Below, one piece after another: positions 43,817 to 53,453 of a stretch of 64,000 nucleotides of DNA. Numbering within the stretch: the first letter of the stretch is position 1; the number at the start of each line of letters is the position of its first letter. Source of the stretch: Pseudohongiella nitratireducens. Its GTDB lineage: Bacteria; Pseudomonadota; Gammaproteobacteria; Pseudomonadales; Pseudohongiellaceae. The stretch is taken from assembly GCF_001642735.1 (NCBI RefSeq), contig NZ_LWHM01000033.1:186001-250000 (forward strand), written 5' to 3'. The translations under genes and the position numbers were made by a program. Under the pieces are notes generated by a model that was not told where the DNA came from, made no database searches, and saw only the letters and a program-made list of their open reading frames with translations.

Positions 43817-45796
43817 GTGAATCTATATACCGTACCGCTTTCGCGAACAACCAAACAAGTTCTGCTGATGCTGGCGGACAGTATTATGTTGGCGCTGGCT
43901 GCCTGGCTCAGCTTTAATATTCTTGGTATCACCCCCGCGCCGCAGTCTGATGCAGTCCTGTTGTACAGTGTTGGCGTTATTGTCTTAAGCGTTGCCGGTT
44001 TTTTCCGTATCGGCCTGTATCGAGCTCTTTTGCTTTATATGGGAGCCCAGTCAGGCTTCATTGTTATTCAGGGGGTCACCGTTGCGGCCGGATTGTTTGG
44101 TGCAGTGTATTACTTCGTACTGGCTCCTGAGACACCCAATAATGCGCTGGTACCCGTTTTCTGGATGGTGTCACTGGTTTTTATTGGCGGTAGCCGCTTT
44201 GTTGCCAGGCTGGCGTTGCAGAGCCTGATTCAGAATTTCCGTCCTAAAGAGCCTGTGATTATTTACGGTGCCGGTAGTTCGGGCATGCAACTGCTGGCGG
44301 CACTGCAAAGTGGTAACCAGTATTTGCCGGTGGCCTTCGTGGATGACAGCCGGGAAGTGCTGGGAAGTATTGTCAATGGCGTACGCGTATACAGCCCTGG
44401 GGCACTGAGTGAGTTAATCAGCAACTATTCTGTACGTCAGATTCTGTTGGCAATTCCTTCTGCAACCCATGCAGAGCGCAAGGGTATTCTGAATCGTCTT
44501 GAGCATCTGCCGGTGCATGTTAAAACTGTTCCTGAACTTTTCGATATGCGTTCAGGAAAGTTACATGTTGATGAAGTGCGGGATGTGGATATTGAAGATC
44601 TGCTGGGGCGTGATATTGTGCCACCGGATAGGGCGTTGATGGGCGCCTGCATCGAAAACAAGGCAGTGCTGGTCACTGGCGCAGCCGGCTCGATTGGCTC
44701 AGAGCTTTGTCGCCAGATCATTTCCTTTAAACCAGCCAAGCTGATTCTGCTCGACAGTTTTGAGTTCGGTTTATATGAGCTGGAGCATGAACTGCAGCGT
44801 GACAAGGCCGATGAGACAGAACTGGTAGCCGTGCTGGGTAATGTCTGTAACCAGGCCTTGATGCGGGCGGTGATGCAGCGATTCGGAATTGAGACGGTCT
44901 ACCATGTTGCTGCTTACAAGCAGGTGCCGATGGTTGAAAAGAATGTGGTGGAAGGCGTCTACAATAATATCTTTGGCACGACAGAGGCGGCCCTGGCTGC
45001 GGTGGCTTGTGATGTCCGTGATTTTGTTCTGATCTCAACCGATAAAGCGGTGCGTCCGACCAATGTGATGGGGGCGACCAAACGCTTTGCTGAACAGGTA
45101 TTGCAGGCCCTGGCAGCCGGGAAACCGAAAACCTGCTTCAGCATGGTTCGGTTCGGGAATGTGCTGGGCTCGTCTGGTTCGGTTGTACCTTTGTTTCGAC
45201 GTCAGATCAGCCAGGGAGGGCCTGTTACCGTTACTCACCCTGAGGTGACGCGCTATTTCATGACCGTGGAAGAGGCAGCGCAACTGGTGATCCAGGCCGG
45301 ATCCATGGCGAGTGGCGGGGATGTGTTTGTGCTGGATATGAGCGAACCTATTCGTATTGTTGACCTGGCCCGTAAAATGATTCATTTGATGGGCTATGAT
45401 GTAAAAGACGAGAATGCTTACCGGGGTGATATCGCCATTGAGTACACTGGTTTGCGGCCTGGTGAAAAGCTGTTTGAAGAATTGCTGATCGGCGAGTCGG
45501 TGACCGGAACTGAGCATCCGAAAATCATGCGGGCAGAAGAAGATTTTCTGCCATGGAAGCAGCTGGAAAACATGCTGAGTTCATTACGTACCGCCTGCGC
45601 GGAATTACGTCTCGAAGATATCAGGCAACTGTTAATGGTGGCGGTGGTAGGTTTTGAGCCTGAGGGTCTGCTTGATGATCCGTTATGGATGGACAGAGAA
45701 CGGGATGTAAAGCCGGAAGAGGCAAAGGTCACGGTTGAAGGTGCAGGTGCAGCAAAGCCAGCACCTGCAAAAGTGACGCCGCTTAGAAAACGCTAA
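43817..45796 (+). CDS. UDP-GlcNAc 4,6-dehydratase, WbpM/CapD type
   Basis: Membrane-bound nucleotide-sugar dehydratase used in O-antigen or capsule sugar synthesis. Four N-terminal membrane helices (about 10-125), a Rossmann-like middle domain (VIIYGAGSSGMQLL) and the SDR catalytic domain with VTGAAGSIGSELCRQI, ISTDKAVRPTN and the Met-x-x-x-Lys variant VMGATKRFAEQ typical of WbpM. 659 residues. GTG start at 43817, 14 bases after the wbpL-like gene. The stop overlaps the converging cyclophilin gene by 4 bases. Confidence 0.92.
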   Translation: MNLYTVPLSRTTKQVLLMLADSIMLALAAWLSFNILGITPAPQSDAVLLYSVGVIVLSVAGFFRIGLYRALLLYMGAQSGFIVIQGVTVAAGLFGAVYYFVLAPETPNNALVPVFWMVSLVFIGGSRFVARLALQSLIQNFRPKEPVIIYGAGSSGMQLLAALQSGNQYLPVAFVDDSREVLGSIVNGVRVYSPGALSELISNYSVRQILLAIPSATHAERKGILNRLEHLPVHVKTVPELFDMRSGKLHVDEVRDVDIEDLLGRDIVPPDRALMGACIENKAVLVTGAAGSIGSELCRQIISFKPAKLILLDSFEFGLYELEHELQRDKADETELVAVLGNVCNQALMRAVMQRFGIETVYHVAAYKQVPMVEKNVVEGVYNNIFGTTEAALAAVACDVRDFVLISTDKAVRPTNVMGATKRFAEQVLQALAAGKPKTCFSMVRFGNVLGSSGSVVPLFRRQISQGGPVTVTHPEVTRYFMTVEEAAQLVIQAGSMASGGDVFVLDMSEPIRIVDLARKMIHLMGYDVKDENAYRGDIAIEYTGLRPGEKLFEELLIGESVTGTEHPKIMRAEEDFLPWKQLENMLSSLRTACAELRLEDIRQLLMVAVVGFEPEGLLDDPLWMDRERDVKPEEAKVTVEGAGAAKPAPAKVTPLRKR

Positions 45797-46368
45797 TCAG
45801 CCTGACTTTCTATTCGACGAATTGATTCAATGACCACAGGTTCCATCGGAACGTCCTGGTGTCCGCGACGCGTTACGGTAGGTACCGTAGCGATCTCGTC
45901 AATCACCTCCATTCCTTCAATGACTTCTGCAAACACAGCGTATCCGAAATCGCGTGGCGATGTACCTCGCTGATTCAGGTAGTCGTTGTTAACCAAGTTA
46001 ATAAAGAACTGACTGGTTGCGCTGTCGACAACACCCGTTCGTGCCATGGCCAGTGTGCCACGGTCATTCTTGAGGGTCGGTTTGGCTTCATTCTTGATGG
46101 CATCAAAGGTAGAGATTTCTACCATGTCCTGGTCAAATCCGCCGCCCTGGACCATAAACCCTGGAATGACACGGTGAAAAATCAAGCCATCATAAAGTTC
46201 TCCGTCAACATAGCGGAGAAAGTTTTCCACTGTGACAGGGGCTTGCTCTGCCCATAACTCTATAACGACTCTGCCTTTGCTGGTCTGCATTTCCACTACG
46301 GGGTTTTCGGCAGCACTGGCAAAGTGCGCGGCCAAGACAAATGTGGCTATTACGAATGCTCGCAACAT
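45793..46368 (-). CDS. ppiA: Periplasmic peptidyl-prolyl cis-trans isomerase (second cyclophilin)
   Basis: Signal peptide (about 1-19, likely cut after ASA), then a cyclophilin domain with IFHRVIPGFMVQGGGFDQD and FFINLVNNDYLN. The motif is of the PpiA type and looks active. 191 residues. AGGAG lies 8 bases before the ATG. It differs clearly in sequence from the cyclophilin at 21939, so the two are old paralogues. Upstream is a -10 element with a palindrome. Confidence 0.93.
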   Translation of the reverse strand: MLRAFVIATFVLAAHFASAAENPVVEMQTSKGRVVIELWAEQAPVTVENFLRYVDGELYDGLIFHRVIPGFMVQGGGFDQDMVEISTFDAIKNEAKPTLKNDRGTLAMARTGVVDSATSQFFINLVNNDYLNQRGTSPRDFGYAVFAEVIEGMEVIDEIATVPTVTRRGHQDVPMEPVVIESIRRIESQAD

Positions 46369-46399
46369 GGTGATGACTCCTGATTATCAACTGAGGCTA

Positions 46400-46422
46400 A
46401 TACATTTAATGTATCAAGTATA
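46400..46422 (-). promoter_or_regulatory. -10 element with overlapping palindrome upstream of ppiA
   Basis: Minus-strand TATACT (complement of 46417-46422) is followed at the expected start site by the perfect palindrome ATACATT-T-AATGTAT (46400-46414). No good -35 is seen. The placement is that of a repressor operator. Confidence 0.4.
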
Positions 46423-46570
46423 ATGAAAGGCGACAGTTTAACCTATCCTTAACAGCGTTCCTGGCGGAATACTTCAAAGGGCGGGGCTGGCATAAAACAC
46501 GGGTCAGATAAAGTCCGGGGGATGCCTTGGGAATCAGGGTGCTGAGAAAATAGGGAGAGAACTAAGAAGT

Positions 46571-46645
46571 TGGCTGCCCAACCTGGACTCGAACCAGGAA
46601 CCAAGTGATTAACAGTCACCTACTCTACCATTGAGCTATTGGGCA
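46571..46645 (-). tRNA. tRNA-Asn (GTT)
   Basis: On the minus strand: acceptor TGCCCAA pairs with TTGGGCA, discriminator G and encoded CCA (TGG at 46571-46573). The anticodon loop CTGTTAA gives GTT. T-arm is CCTGGTTCGAGTCCAGG. 75 bases with CCA. Between ppiA and uvrB, with its own promoter. Confidence 0.95.
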
Positions 46646-46684
46646 GCTATGCTGTTCGGCCTGTGTGGCCTCAACAGGACGCGT

Positions 46685-46713
46685 ATACTAATGGCATTTT
46701 TTCAGACGGTCAA
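46685..46713 (-). promoter_or_regulatory. Promoter of tRNA-Asn
   Basis: Minus-strand TTGACC (complement of 46708-46713), 17-base spacer, TAGTAT (complement of 46685-46690). It lies about 40 bases upstream of the mature tRNA 5' end. Apart from this promoter, the tRNA and the ppiA promoter, I see nothing in 46369-46818. Confidence 0.6.
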
Positions 46714-46818
46714 CCGCCAATTACAATTTTTTTACAGCTTAGTTGCTCTCAATCTGTTTTCCACGGACCCTGGGTCAGGGGATGCGAATTCTGTTAATGA
46801 CTGTGTATACTTACAGGG

Positions 46819-48852
46819 ATGAGTATACCATTCGACATGCATTCCAAATTCCAGCCGGCGGGTGACCAGCCCGCAGCCATTGAGACCCTGGTAGAAGGGT
46901 TGAATGATGGCCTTCATGCGCAAACCCTGCTGGGCGTAACCGGTTCCGGTAAGACCTTCACCATGGCCAATGTCATTGCCCGGACTCAGCGTCCTGCTCT
47001 GGTCATGGCACACAACAAGACACTGGCAGCGCAACTCTATGGTGAGTTCCTGGAGTTTTTCCCCGAAAATGCAGTTGAGTACTTTGTTTCTTACTACGAC
47101 TACTATCAGCCAGAGGCCTATGTGCCGTCGTCAGATCTTTATATTGAAAAAGACTCGTCGATTAATGAGCATATTGAGCAGATGCGCCTGTCTGCTACCA
47201 AGGCGTTACTGGAGCGCCGTGATGTTATCGTGGTAGCAACGGTTTCTGCGATCTATGGTTTGGGTGACCCAGGGTCATACCTGCAGATGGTGCTTCATCT
47301 GGATCGTGGTGATCGCGTCGATCAGCGCTACATACTGCGTCGCCTGGCTGACATGCAGTACACTCGTAATGATATGGATTTACAGCGGGCGACATATCGT
47401 GTCCGCGGTGACGTTATCGATATTTATCCGGCTGATTCGGATCAGCATGCGATTCGTATCGAACTGTTTGATGATGAGATAGAAGAGCTCAGCTACTTTG
47501 ATCCGCTGACGGGTGAAGTACTGCGGAGAGTGCCGAGACTCACTGTATTCCCCAAATCACATTATGTGACGCCGAGAGAGAAGGTGATGGATGCACTTGA
47601 GTCCATCAAAGTGGAGCTGAATGAGCGTGTCAACAACCTGGAAAAGAACCATCAACTGGTTGAGGCGCAGCGTTTGGCGCAGCGAACAAAATTCGACCTG
47701 GAAATGATGAGTGAGCTTGGTTATTGCACAGGCATCGAAAACTATTCTCGTTACCTCTCCGGCAGAAATCCCGGCGAGCCACCTCCGACTTTATTTGATT
47801 ACCTGCCGCCTGATGCGCTGGTGATCGTTGATGAGTCGCATGTCACCATTCCCCAGATAGGTGCAATGTACAAGGGTGATCGATCCCGGAAAGAAACACT
47901 GGTGCAGTATGGTTTCAGGTTACCTTCGGCAATGGATAACAGGCCGCTGCGCTTTGAAGAGTGGGAGGCTCATACCCGGCAGCTGATTTTTGTCTCTGCA
48001 ACACCTGGCAAGTACGAGAATGAGCGCTCAGCCCAGGTTGTTGAACAGGTGGTGCGGCCGACCGGGCTGATTGATCCGCAGCTGGAAGTGCGTCCTGCAG
48101 GAGCTCAGGTCGATGATCTGTTATCGGAAATTCGTCAGATTGTGGTCCGGCAGGAGAGGGTGCTGGTGACTGTGCTGACCAAGCGAATGGCTGAGGACCT
48201 GACAGATTACCTGATGGATCATGATGTTCGGGTGCGCTACCTGCATTCTGACATTGATACCGTGGAACGATCAGAGATTATCCGGGATCTGCGCCTGGGG
48301 AAATTTGACGTGCTGGTGGGCATCAACCTGTTGAGGGAAGGGTTGGATATACCGGAGGTATCTCTGGTTGCCATTCTTGATGCGGATAAGGAAGGCTTTC
48401 TCCGATCAGATCGCTCGTTGATTCAGACCATTGGCCGTGCCGCCCGTAATCTGAACGGTCGGGCAATTCTGTATGCGGATCGCATCACTGGCTCGATGCA
48501 GCGTGCCATGGATGAGTCAGAGCGGCGTCGCCAGACCCAACTGGCATTCAATGAGGCGAATAATGTCATTCCTATTGGTGTTAGCAAATCTGTGGTTGAT
48601 GTGATGGAGGGAGCGCATGCTGCGGTTGGCAAACGTCGTGGTGAAAAGCAGAAGAGAGTTGCCGAAGATGCGGCTGGCTATCAGTCTGCCAATACGGCGG
48701 CCATTTCGACAGATGACCCGAAAAAAATTGCTCATGAGATCGACAGAATAGAGGTAAAAATGCTTGAGCATGCCAAAAACCTGGAGTTTGAGCAGGCTGC
48801 GGCATTGAGGGATCAGGTTGCCGAGCTGAAGAAGGCGTTAATTGGTGTTTAG
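46819..48852 (+). CDS. uvrB: Excinuclease ABC subunit B
   Basis: Damage-recognition helicase of nucleotide excision repair. Walker A is GVTGSGKT near residue 40. The beta-hairpin region [12 protein letters not shown], the DEAD-like VDESH, helicase motif [12 protein letters not shown] and the C-terminal UVR domain ([18 protein letters not shown]) that binds UvrC are present. 677 residues, full length. ATG 46819 has ACAGGG upstream. Confidence 0.97.
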   Translation: MSIPFDMHSKFQPAGDQPAAIETLVEGLNDGLHAQTLLGVTGSGKTFTMANVIARTQRPALVMAHNKTLAAQLYGEFLEFFPENAVEYFVSYYDYYQPEAYVPSSDLYIEKDSSINEHIEQMRLSATKALLERRDVIVVATVSAIYGLGDPGSYLQMVLHLDRGDRVDQRYILRRLADMQYTRNDMDLQRATYRVRGDVIDIYPADSDQHAIRIELFDDEIEELSYFDPLTGEVLRRVPRLTVFPKSHYVTPREKVMDALESIKVELNERVNNLEKNHQLVEAQRLAQRTKFDLEMMSELGYCTGIENYSRYLSGRNPGEPPPTLFDYLPPDALVIVDESHVTIPQIGAMYKGDRSRKETLVQYGFRLPSAMDNRPLRFEEWEAHTRQLIFVSATPGKYENERSAQVVEQVVRPTGLIDPQLEVRPAGAQVDDLLSEIRQIVVRQERVLVTVLTKRMAEDLTDYLMDHDVRVRYLHSDIDTVERSEIIRDLRLGKFDVLVGINLLREGLDIPEVSLVAILDADKEGFLRSDRSLIQTIGRAARNLNGRAILYADRITGSMQRAMDESERRRQTQLAFNEANNVIPIGVSKSVVDVMEGAHAAVGKRRGEKQKRVAEDAAGYQSANTAAISTDDPKKIAHEIDRIEVKMLEHAKNLEFEQAAALRDQVAELKKALIGV

Positions 48853-48865
48853 CGCGGCTTTCCTG

Positions 48866-48894
48866 TTGTAGTTTTGTCAAACACCCCCTATAAT
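48866..48894 (+). promoter_or_regulatory. Promoter of tRNA-Val
   Basis: TTGTAG (48866-48871), 17-base spacer, perfect TATAAT (48889-48894), just after the uvrB stop. The tRNA starts about 100 bases downstream, so a long 5' leader must be processed. A second TTGACA near 48940 has no good -10. Confidence 0.55.
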
Positions 48895-49001
48895 CGCACT
48901 CCTTTGAAAGCGGCACCCCGCGGCGGGTTTGAATGGTATTTGACATTCATGCTCAGAGAGGCGACAAACAGGTCTAGAGGGATGTTTGTGCCGTTGTTTG
49001 C

Positions 49002-49078
<77 letters not shown>

Positions 49079-49096
49079 CTTCTTCCTGCCGGGGCA

Positions 49097-49113
49097 GCTG
49101 TCGAAGGGACAGC
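49097..49113 (+). promoter_or_regulatory. Hairpin in the thrS leader
   Basis: GCTGTC (49097-49102) and GACAGC (49108-49113) with a 5-base loop. It is 41 bases before the thrS ATG and 19 after tRNA-Val. There is no T-run. In Escherichia coli thrS translation is autoregulated through leader hairpins; whether this one plays that part is unknown. Confidence 0.35.
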
Positions 49114-49153
49114 GCGGTGCAATATCGTAAACCCGGACTCAGACCCTAATCCT

Positions 49154-51085
49154 ATGCCAGTAATCACTCTTCCGGACGGCAGTCAGCGTAGTTTTGACGA
49201 AGCTGTCACTGTATTGCAAGTTGCAGAATCCATCGGCAGCGGGCTCGCCCGAGCGTCTCTTGCCGGCCGTGTTAATGGCACCCTGGTCGATACCTCGCAC
49301 CTGATCACAGACGATTCTGAACTGGCAATCATCACCGATCGTGATGATGACGGTCTGGAAGTGATTCGTCACTCTTGTGCCCATTTGATGGCGCAGGCAG
49401 TTCAGCGTCTGTTCCCGGAAGCCCAGGTTACGATCGGCCCGGTGATTGAAGATGGCTTTTATTACGATTTTGCCTATGAGCGCGCATTTACGCCTGATGA
49501 TCTGAGCAAGATCGAAGCGGAAATGAAAAAGATAGTGAAAGAAGACCTTCCTGTCAGCCGTAGCGTGATGACGCGCGATGAGGCAGTCGCCATGTTCAAA
49601 GACATGGGCGAAGCGTACAAGGTCGATATTATTCAGAGTATTCCCGGTGACGAGGCGCTGTCCTTCTACAAGCAGGGCGAGTTTATTGACCTGTGTCGCG
49701 GACCGCATGTGCCAAGCACTGGCAAGTTCAAGGCATTCAAGCTGACTTCGGTTGCAGGTGCCTATTGGCGTGGTGACTCCAATAACGCCATGTTGCAGCG
49801 TATTTACGGCACAGCATGGCCTGATAAAAAGTCGCTGGCTGATTATCTGTTCCGTCTGGAAGAGCAGCAGAAACGTGATCACCGTAAAATTGGTAAAAAG
49901 CTTGGTCTCTTCCACTTTCAGGAAGAAGCGCCGGGCATGGTGTTCTGGCACCCGAAAGGCTGGTCCATTTATCAGACTATCCAGCATTACATGCAGAAAG
50001 TGCAAAACGATGCCGGTTACCAGGAAATCCGTACACCGCAGCTGGTCGACTACTCATTGTGGGAGCGTTCAGGCCACGCTGACAAGTTCTCTGACGAGAT
50101 GTTCAGTGTAGAGTCTGAGAGCCGCATGTATGCCATCAAACCGATGAACTGCCCCTGTCACGTACAGGTGTTTAATCAGGGTTTGAAGAGCTACCGTGAT
50201 TTGCCGTTGCGTCTGGCTGAGTTTGGTTCCTGCCACCGTTTTGAGCCGTCCGGGTCCATGCATGGCCTGATGCGAGTCAGAAGCTTTACCCAGGACGATG
50301 CACATATTTTCTGTGCAGAGGACGCAATTCAGAACGAAGTGGCTGATTTTATGGAGCTGCTGTTCGGTGTGTACCGCGACTTTGGTTTTGATGAGATTAT
50401 TTTGCGACTTTCCACGCGCCCAGAGAAGCGCGTGGGTAGTGATGAGATCTGGGATCGCTCAGAAGAAGCATTGCGACAGGCGCTGGACAACAGTGGCCTG
50501 CCATGGGAATTGTTGCCCGGCGAAGGTGCTTTCTACGGGCCGAAAATCGAATTTTCATTGAAAGACTGCATGGGCCGTATACAGCAATGCGGCACGATTC
50601 AGGTCGATTTCTCCATGCCTGACCGTCTTGGCGCCCAGTATGTGGCAGAAGACGGCAGTCGTCAGGTGCCGGTTATGTTGCATCGCGCGATCCTGGGTTC
50701 GTTTGAACGATTTATCGGTGTTTTGATCGAGCATTATGCCGGTGCGCTGCCAACCTGGCTGGCTCCGGAACAGGCTGTGATCCTCAATATTACCGATAAA
50801 CAGGGTGAATATTGCGAAAAAGTACGTAAAATACTGGCAGAAAAGGGTTTTCGTGCCAGTGCGGACTTGAGAAATGAGAAGATCGGCTTTAAAATCCGCG
50901 AGCACACTATGCAGAAGGTACCTTATTTGCTGGTGGCAGGAGACCGCGAGATGGAAAATGGCCAGATTTCGGTCCGAACGCAAGATGGACGTGACTTGGG
51001 TGTCATGAGTATTGAAGACTTTGTTGCACATATTTCAACGGATGTTGCGCAACTTGGTCGAACAAAGGAATCCCAGGATCACTAA
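49154..51085 (+). CDS. thrS: Threonine-tRNA ligase
   Basis: Class II synthetase. N-terminal TGS domain, editing domain with [11 protein letters not shown], and catalytic domain with zinc ligand Cys in [10 protein letters not shown], motif 2 and motif 3 ([16 protein letters not shown]), then an anticodon-binding domain. 643 residues, full length. It opens the translation operon thrS-infC-rpmI-rplT-pheS-pheT-ihfA. Confidence 0.97.
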   Translation: MPVITLPDGSQRSFDEAVTVLQVAESIGSGLARASLAGRVNGTLVDTSHLITDDSELAIITDRDDDGLEVIRHSCAHLMAQAVQRLFPEAQVTIGPVIEDGFYYDFAYERAFTPDDLSKIEAEMKKIVKEDLPVSRSVMTRDEAVAMFKDMGEAYKVDIIQSIPGDEALSFYKQGEFIDLCRGPHVPSTGKFKAFKLTSVAGAYWRGDSNNAMLQRIYGTAWPDKKSLADYLFRLEEQQKRDHRKIGKKLGLFHFQEEAPGMVFWHPKGWSIYQTIQHYMQKVQNDAGYQEIRTPQLVDYSLWERSGHADKFSDEMFSVESESRMYAIKPMNCPCHVQVFNQGLKSYRDLPLRLAEFGSCHRFEPSGSMHGLMRVRSFTQDDAHIFCAEDAIQNEVADFMELLFGVYRDFGFDEIILRLSTRPEKRVGSDEIWDRSEEALRQALDNSGLPWELLPGEGAFYGPKIEFSLKDCMGRIQQCGTIQVDFSMPDRLGAQYVAEDGSRQVPVMLHRAILGSFERFIGVLIEHYAGALPTWLAPEQAVILNITDKQGEYCEKVRKILAEKGFRASADLRNEKIGFKIREHTMQKVPYLLVAGDREMENGQISVRTQDGRDLGVMSIEDFVAHISTDVAQLGRTKESQDH

Positions 51086-51111
51086 ACTATTTTTAAACAG
51101 GAGAGAAGACG

Positions 51112-51651
51112 CTGTCTAATATGAAGAGCAGTTCCAAAAAACCGATCATCAACGAGAACATTGACGCAACTGAAGTTCGGCTAGTGCTGGCTGATGGTGA
51201 GCAAAAAGGAATCGTGACGATCGATGAAGCGCGTGAAGCTGCGGCTGAAGCCAAGTTGGACCTCGTATTGATAGCGCCAGATGCTCAGCCCCCAGTCTGC
51301 AAGATTATGGACTACGGCAAGCATATCTTCGACCTGAAGAAGCAGAAAGCTGCTAACAAGAAAAAGCAGCGTAAGACACAGCTGAAAGAAATAAAGTTTC
51401 GGCCAGGGACGGAAGAGGGAGATTATCAGGTAAAACTACGCAACCTGACACGTTTCCTGACTGATGGGGACAAAGCCAAGGTATCACTGCGATTCCGTGG
51501 CCGGGAAATGGCCCATCAGCATCTTGGACTTGAGCTCATGAATCGTATTCGCACCGATCTGGAAGAATACGGCACAGTAGAGCAAATGCCCAAGATGGAA
51601 GGTCGCCAGATCATAATGGTCTTGGCACCGACGAAAAAGAAGAAGACCTGA
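51112..51651 (+). CDS. infC: Translation initiation factor IF-3, probable CTG start
   Basis: IF-3 checks start-codon pairing on the 30S subunit. N-domain ([23 protein letters not shown]), a lysine-rich linker ([13 protein letters not shown]) and C-domain ([12 protein letters not shown]) are all present. The only good ribosome site, CAGGAGAG (51099-51106), fits a CTG at 51112; the ATG at 51121 would be 17 bases from GGAG. infC genes often use rare starts (AUU in Escherichia coli) that let IF-3 repress itself, so a CTG start is plausible. With ATG 51121 the protein is 176 residues, with CTG 179. Confidence 0.88.
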   Translation: MSNMKSSSKKPIINENIDATEVRLVLADGEQKGIVTIDEAREAAAEAKLDLVLIAPDAQPPVCKIMDYGKHIFDLKKQKAANKKKQRKTQLKEIKFRPGTEEGDYQVKLRNLTRFLTDGDKAKVSLRFRGREMAHQHLGLELMNRIRTDLEEYGTVEQMPKMEGRQIIMVLAPTKKKKT

Positions 51652-51686
51652 GACTCGTTTCAGGCTTCATTTAACATTACTCAAAG

Positions 51687-51700
51687 CGCCAGTGATGGCG
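51687..51700 (+). promoter_or_regulatory. Hairpin in the rpmI leader
   Basis: CGCCA (51687-51691), GTGA loop, TGGCG (51696-51700): a short stem capped by a GNRA-type tetraloop, 22 bases before the rpmI ATG. L20 represses rpmI-rplT through leader RNA in other bacteria; a role here is only a guess. Confidence 0.3.
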
Positions 51701-51722
51701 GAAAATGCGGAGTTGCAGTCAA

Positions 51723-51917
51723 ATGAGCAAGATGAAAACCCATAGCGGCGCTGCCAAGCGCTTCAAAAAAACAGCCACTGGCTGGAAGCGAAAAAGCGCT
51801 AACAAAAGCCATATCCTGACCAAAATGACCACCAAGCGTAAGCGTCATCTGCGTGGCACATCACTGGTAGCTGCCAGCGATAAACCGTTGATCGATCGCA
51901 TGTTGCGTAAAGTCTGA
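51723..51917 (+). CDS. rpmI: 50S ribosomal protein L35
   Basis: 64-residue, very basic protein starting [17 protein letters not shown], the usual L35 pattern, ending [13 protein letters not shown] chose ATG 51723 over the open frame upstream (51705), which is not family-like. Between infC and rplT as in most bacteria. Confidence 0.96.
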   Translation: MSKMKTHSGAAKRFKKTATGWKRKSANKSHILTKMTTKRKRHLRGTSLVAASDKPLIDRMLRKV

Positions 51918-51955
51918 TTGAGTGCGTCATAGTTAAAGTATTTTAGGAGAAAGAT

Positions 51956-52315
51956 ATGGCTCGAGTTAAAAGAGGCGTTGTTGCACGTCGTCGCCACAAG
52001 AAAATTTTAAAGCAGGCTAAAGGGTATTACGGTGCCCGTAGTCGCGTATATCGCGTAGCCTTCCAGGCGGTCATTAAAGCAGGACAGTATGCTTACCGTG
52101 ACCGTCGCACGAAAAAGCGTATGTTCCGCTCTTTGTGGATCACTCGTATTAACGCCCAGTCACGTGCTAACGGCATGACTTACAGCCAGCTGATCGCCGG
52201 CCTGAAGAAAGCCAATATTGCACTGGATCGTCGTGTTATGGCTGATCTGGCTGTGCATGACAAGGCAGCATTTGCTGCCCTGGTAGAAAAGGCTAAAGCC
52301 AGCCTGGCACAGTAA
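51956..52315 (+). CDS. rplT: 50S ribosomal protein L20
   Basis: 119 residues. Begins [16 protein letters not shown], with the RNA-binding basic N-terminus and the globular C-terminal domain ([17 protein letters not shown]). TAGGAG lies 8 bases before the ATG. L20 is an early 50S assembly protein. A stem-loop follows before pheS. Confidence 0.97.
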   Translation: MARVKRGVVARRRHKKILKQAKGYYGARSRVYRVAFQAVIKAGQYAYRDRRTKKRMFRSLWITRINAQSRANGMTYSQLIAGLKKANIALDRRVMADLAVHDKAAFAALVEKAKASLAQ

Positions 52316-52330
52316 GCTGGAGCTGATTCG

Positions 52331-52370
52331 ACAGAGCCGGTTCGGGACCTAGTGCCCGTGCCGGCTTTGT
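52331..52370 (+). terminator. Stem-loop between rplT and pheS (partial terminator or attenuator)
   Basis: ACAGAGCCGG (52331-52340) pairs fully with CCGGCTTTGT (52361-52370), allowing one G-U, with an inner CGGG/CCCG stem. The following bases (GCATTC) are not T-rich; the T residues lie inside the stem. It is in the place of the pheST attenuator of enteric bacteria, but no phenylalanine-rich leader peptide is visible. Confidence 0.45.
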
Positions 52371-52394
52371 GCATTCATGGTGAGGCGGAATTGA

Positions 52395-53414
<1,020 letters not shown>

Positions 53415-53453
53415 TTAGAATTTAATCCGGACAAGCTGGCAGAGCAAGACATC

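Noticed and set aside
49139-50005. Open frame of 288 codons antisense to thrS
   Set aside because: Complement of a conserved gene, with no start signal and no recognisable domain.
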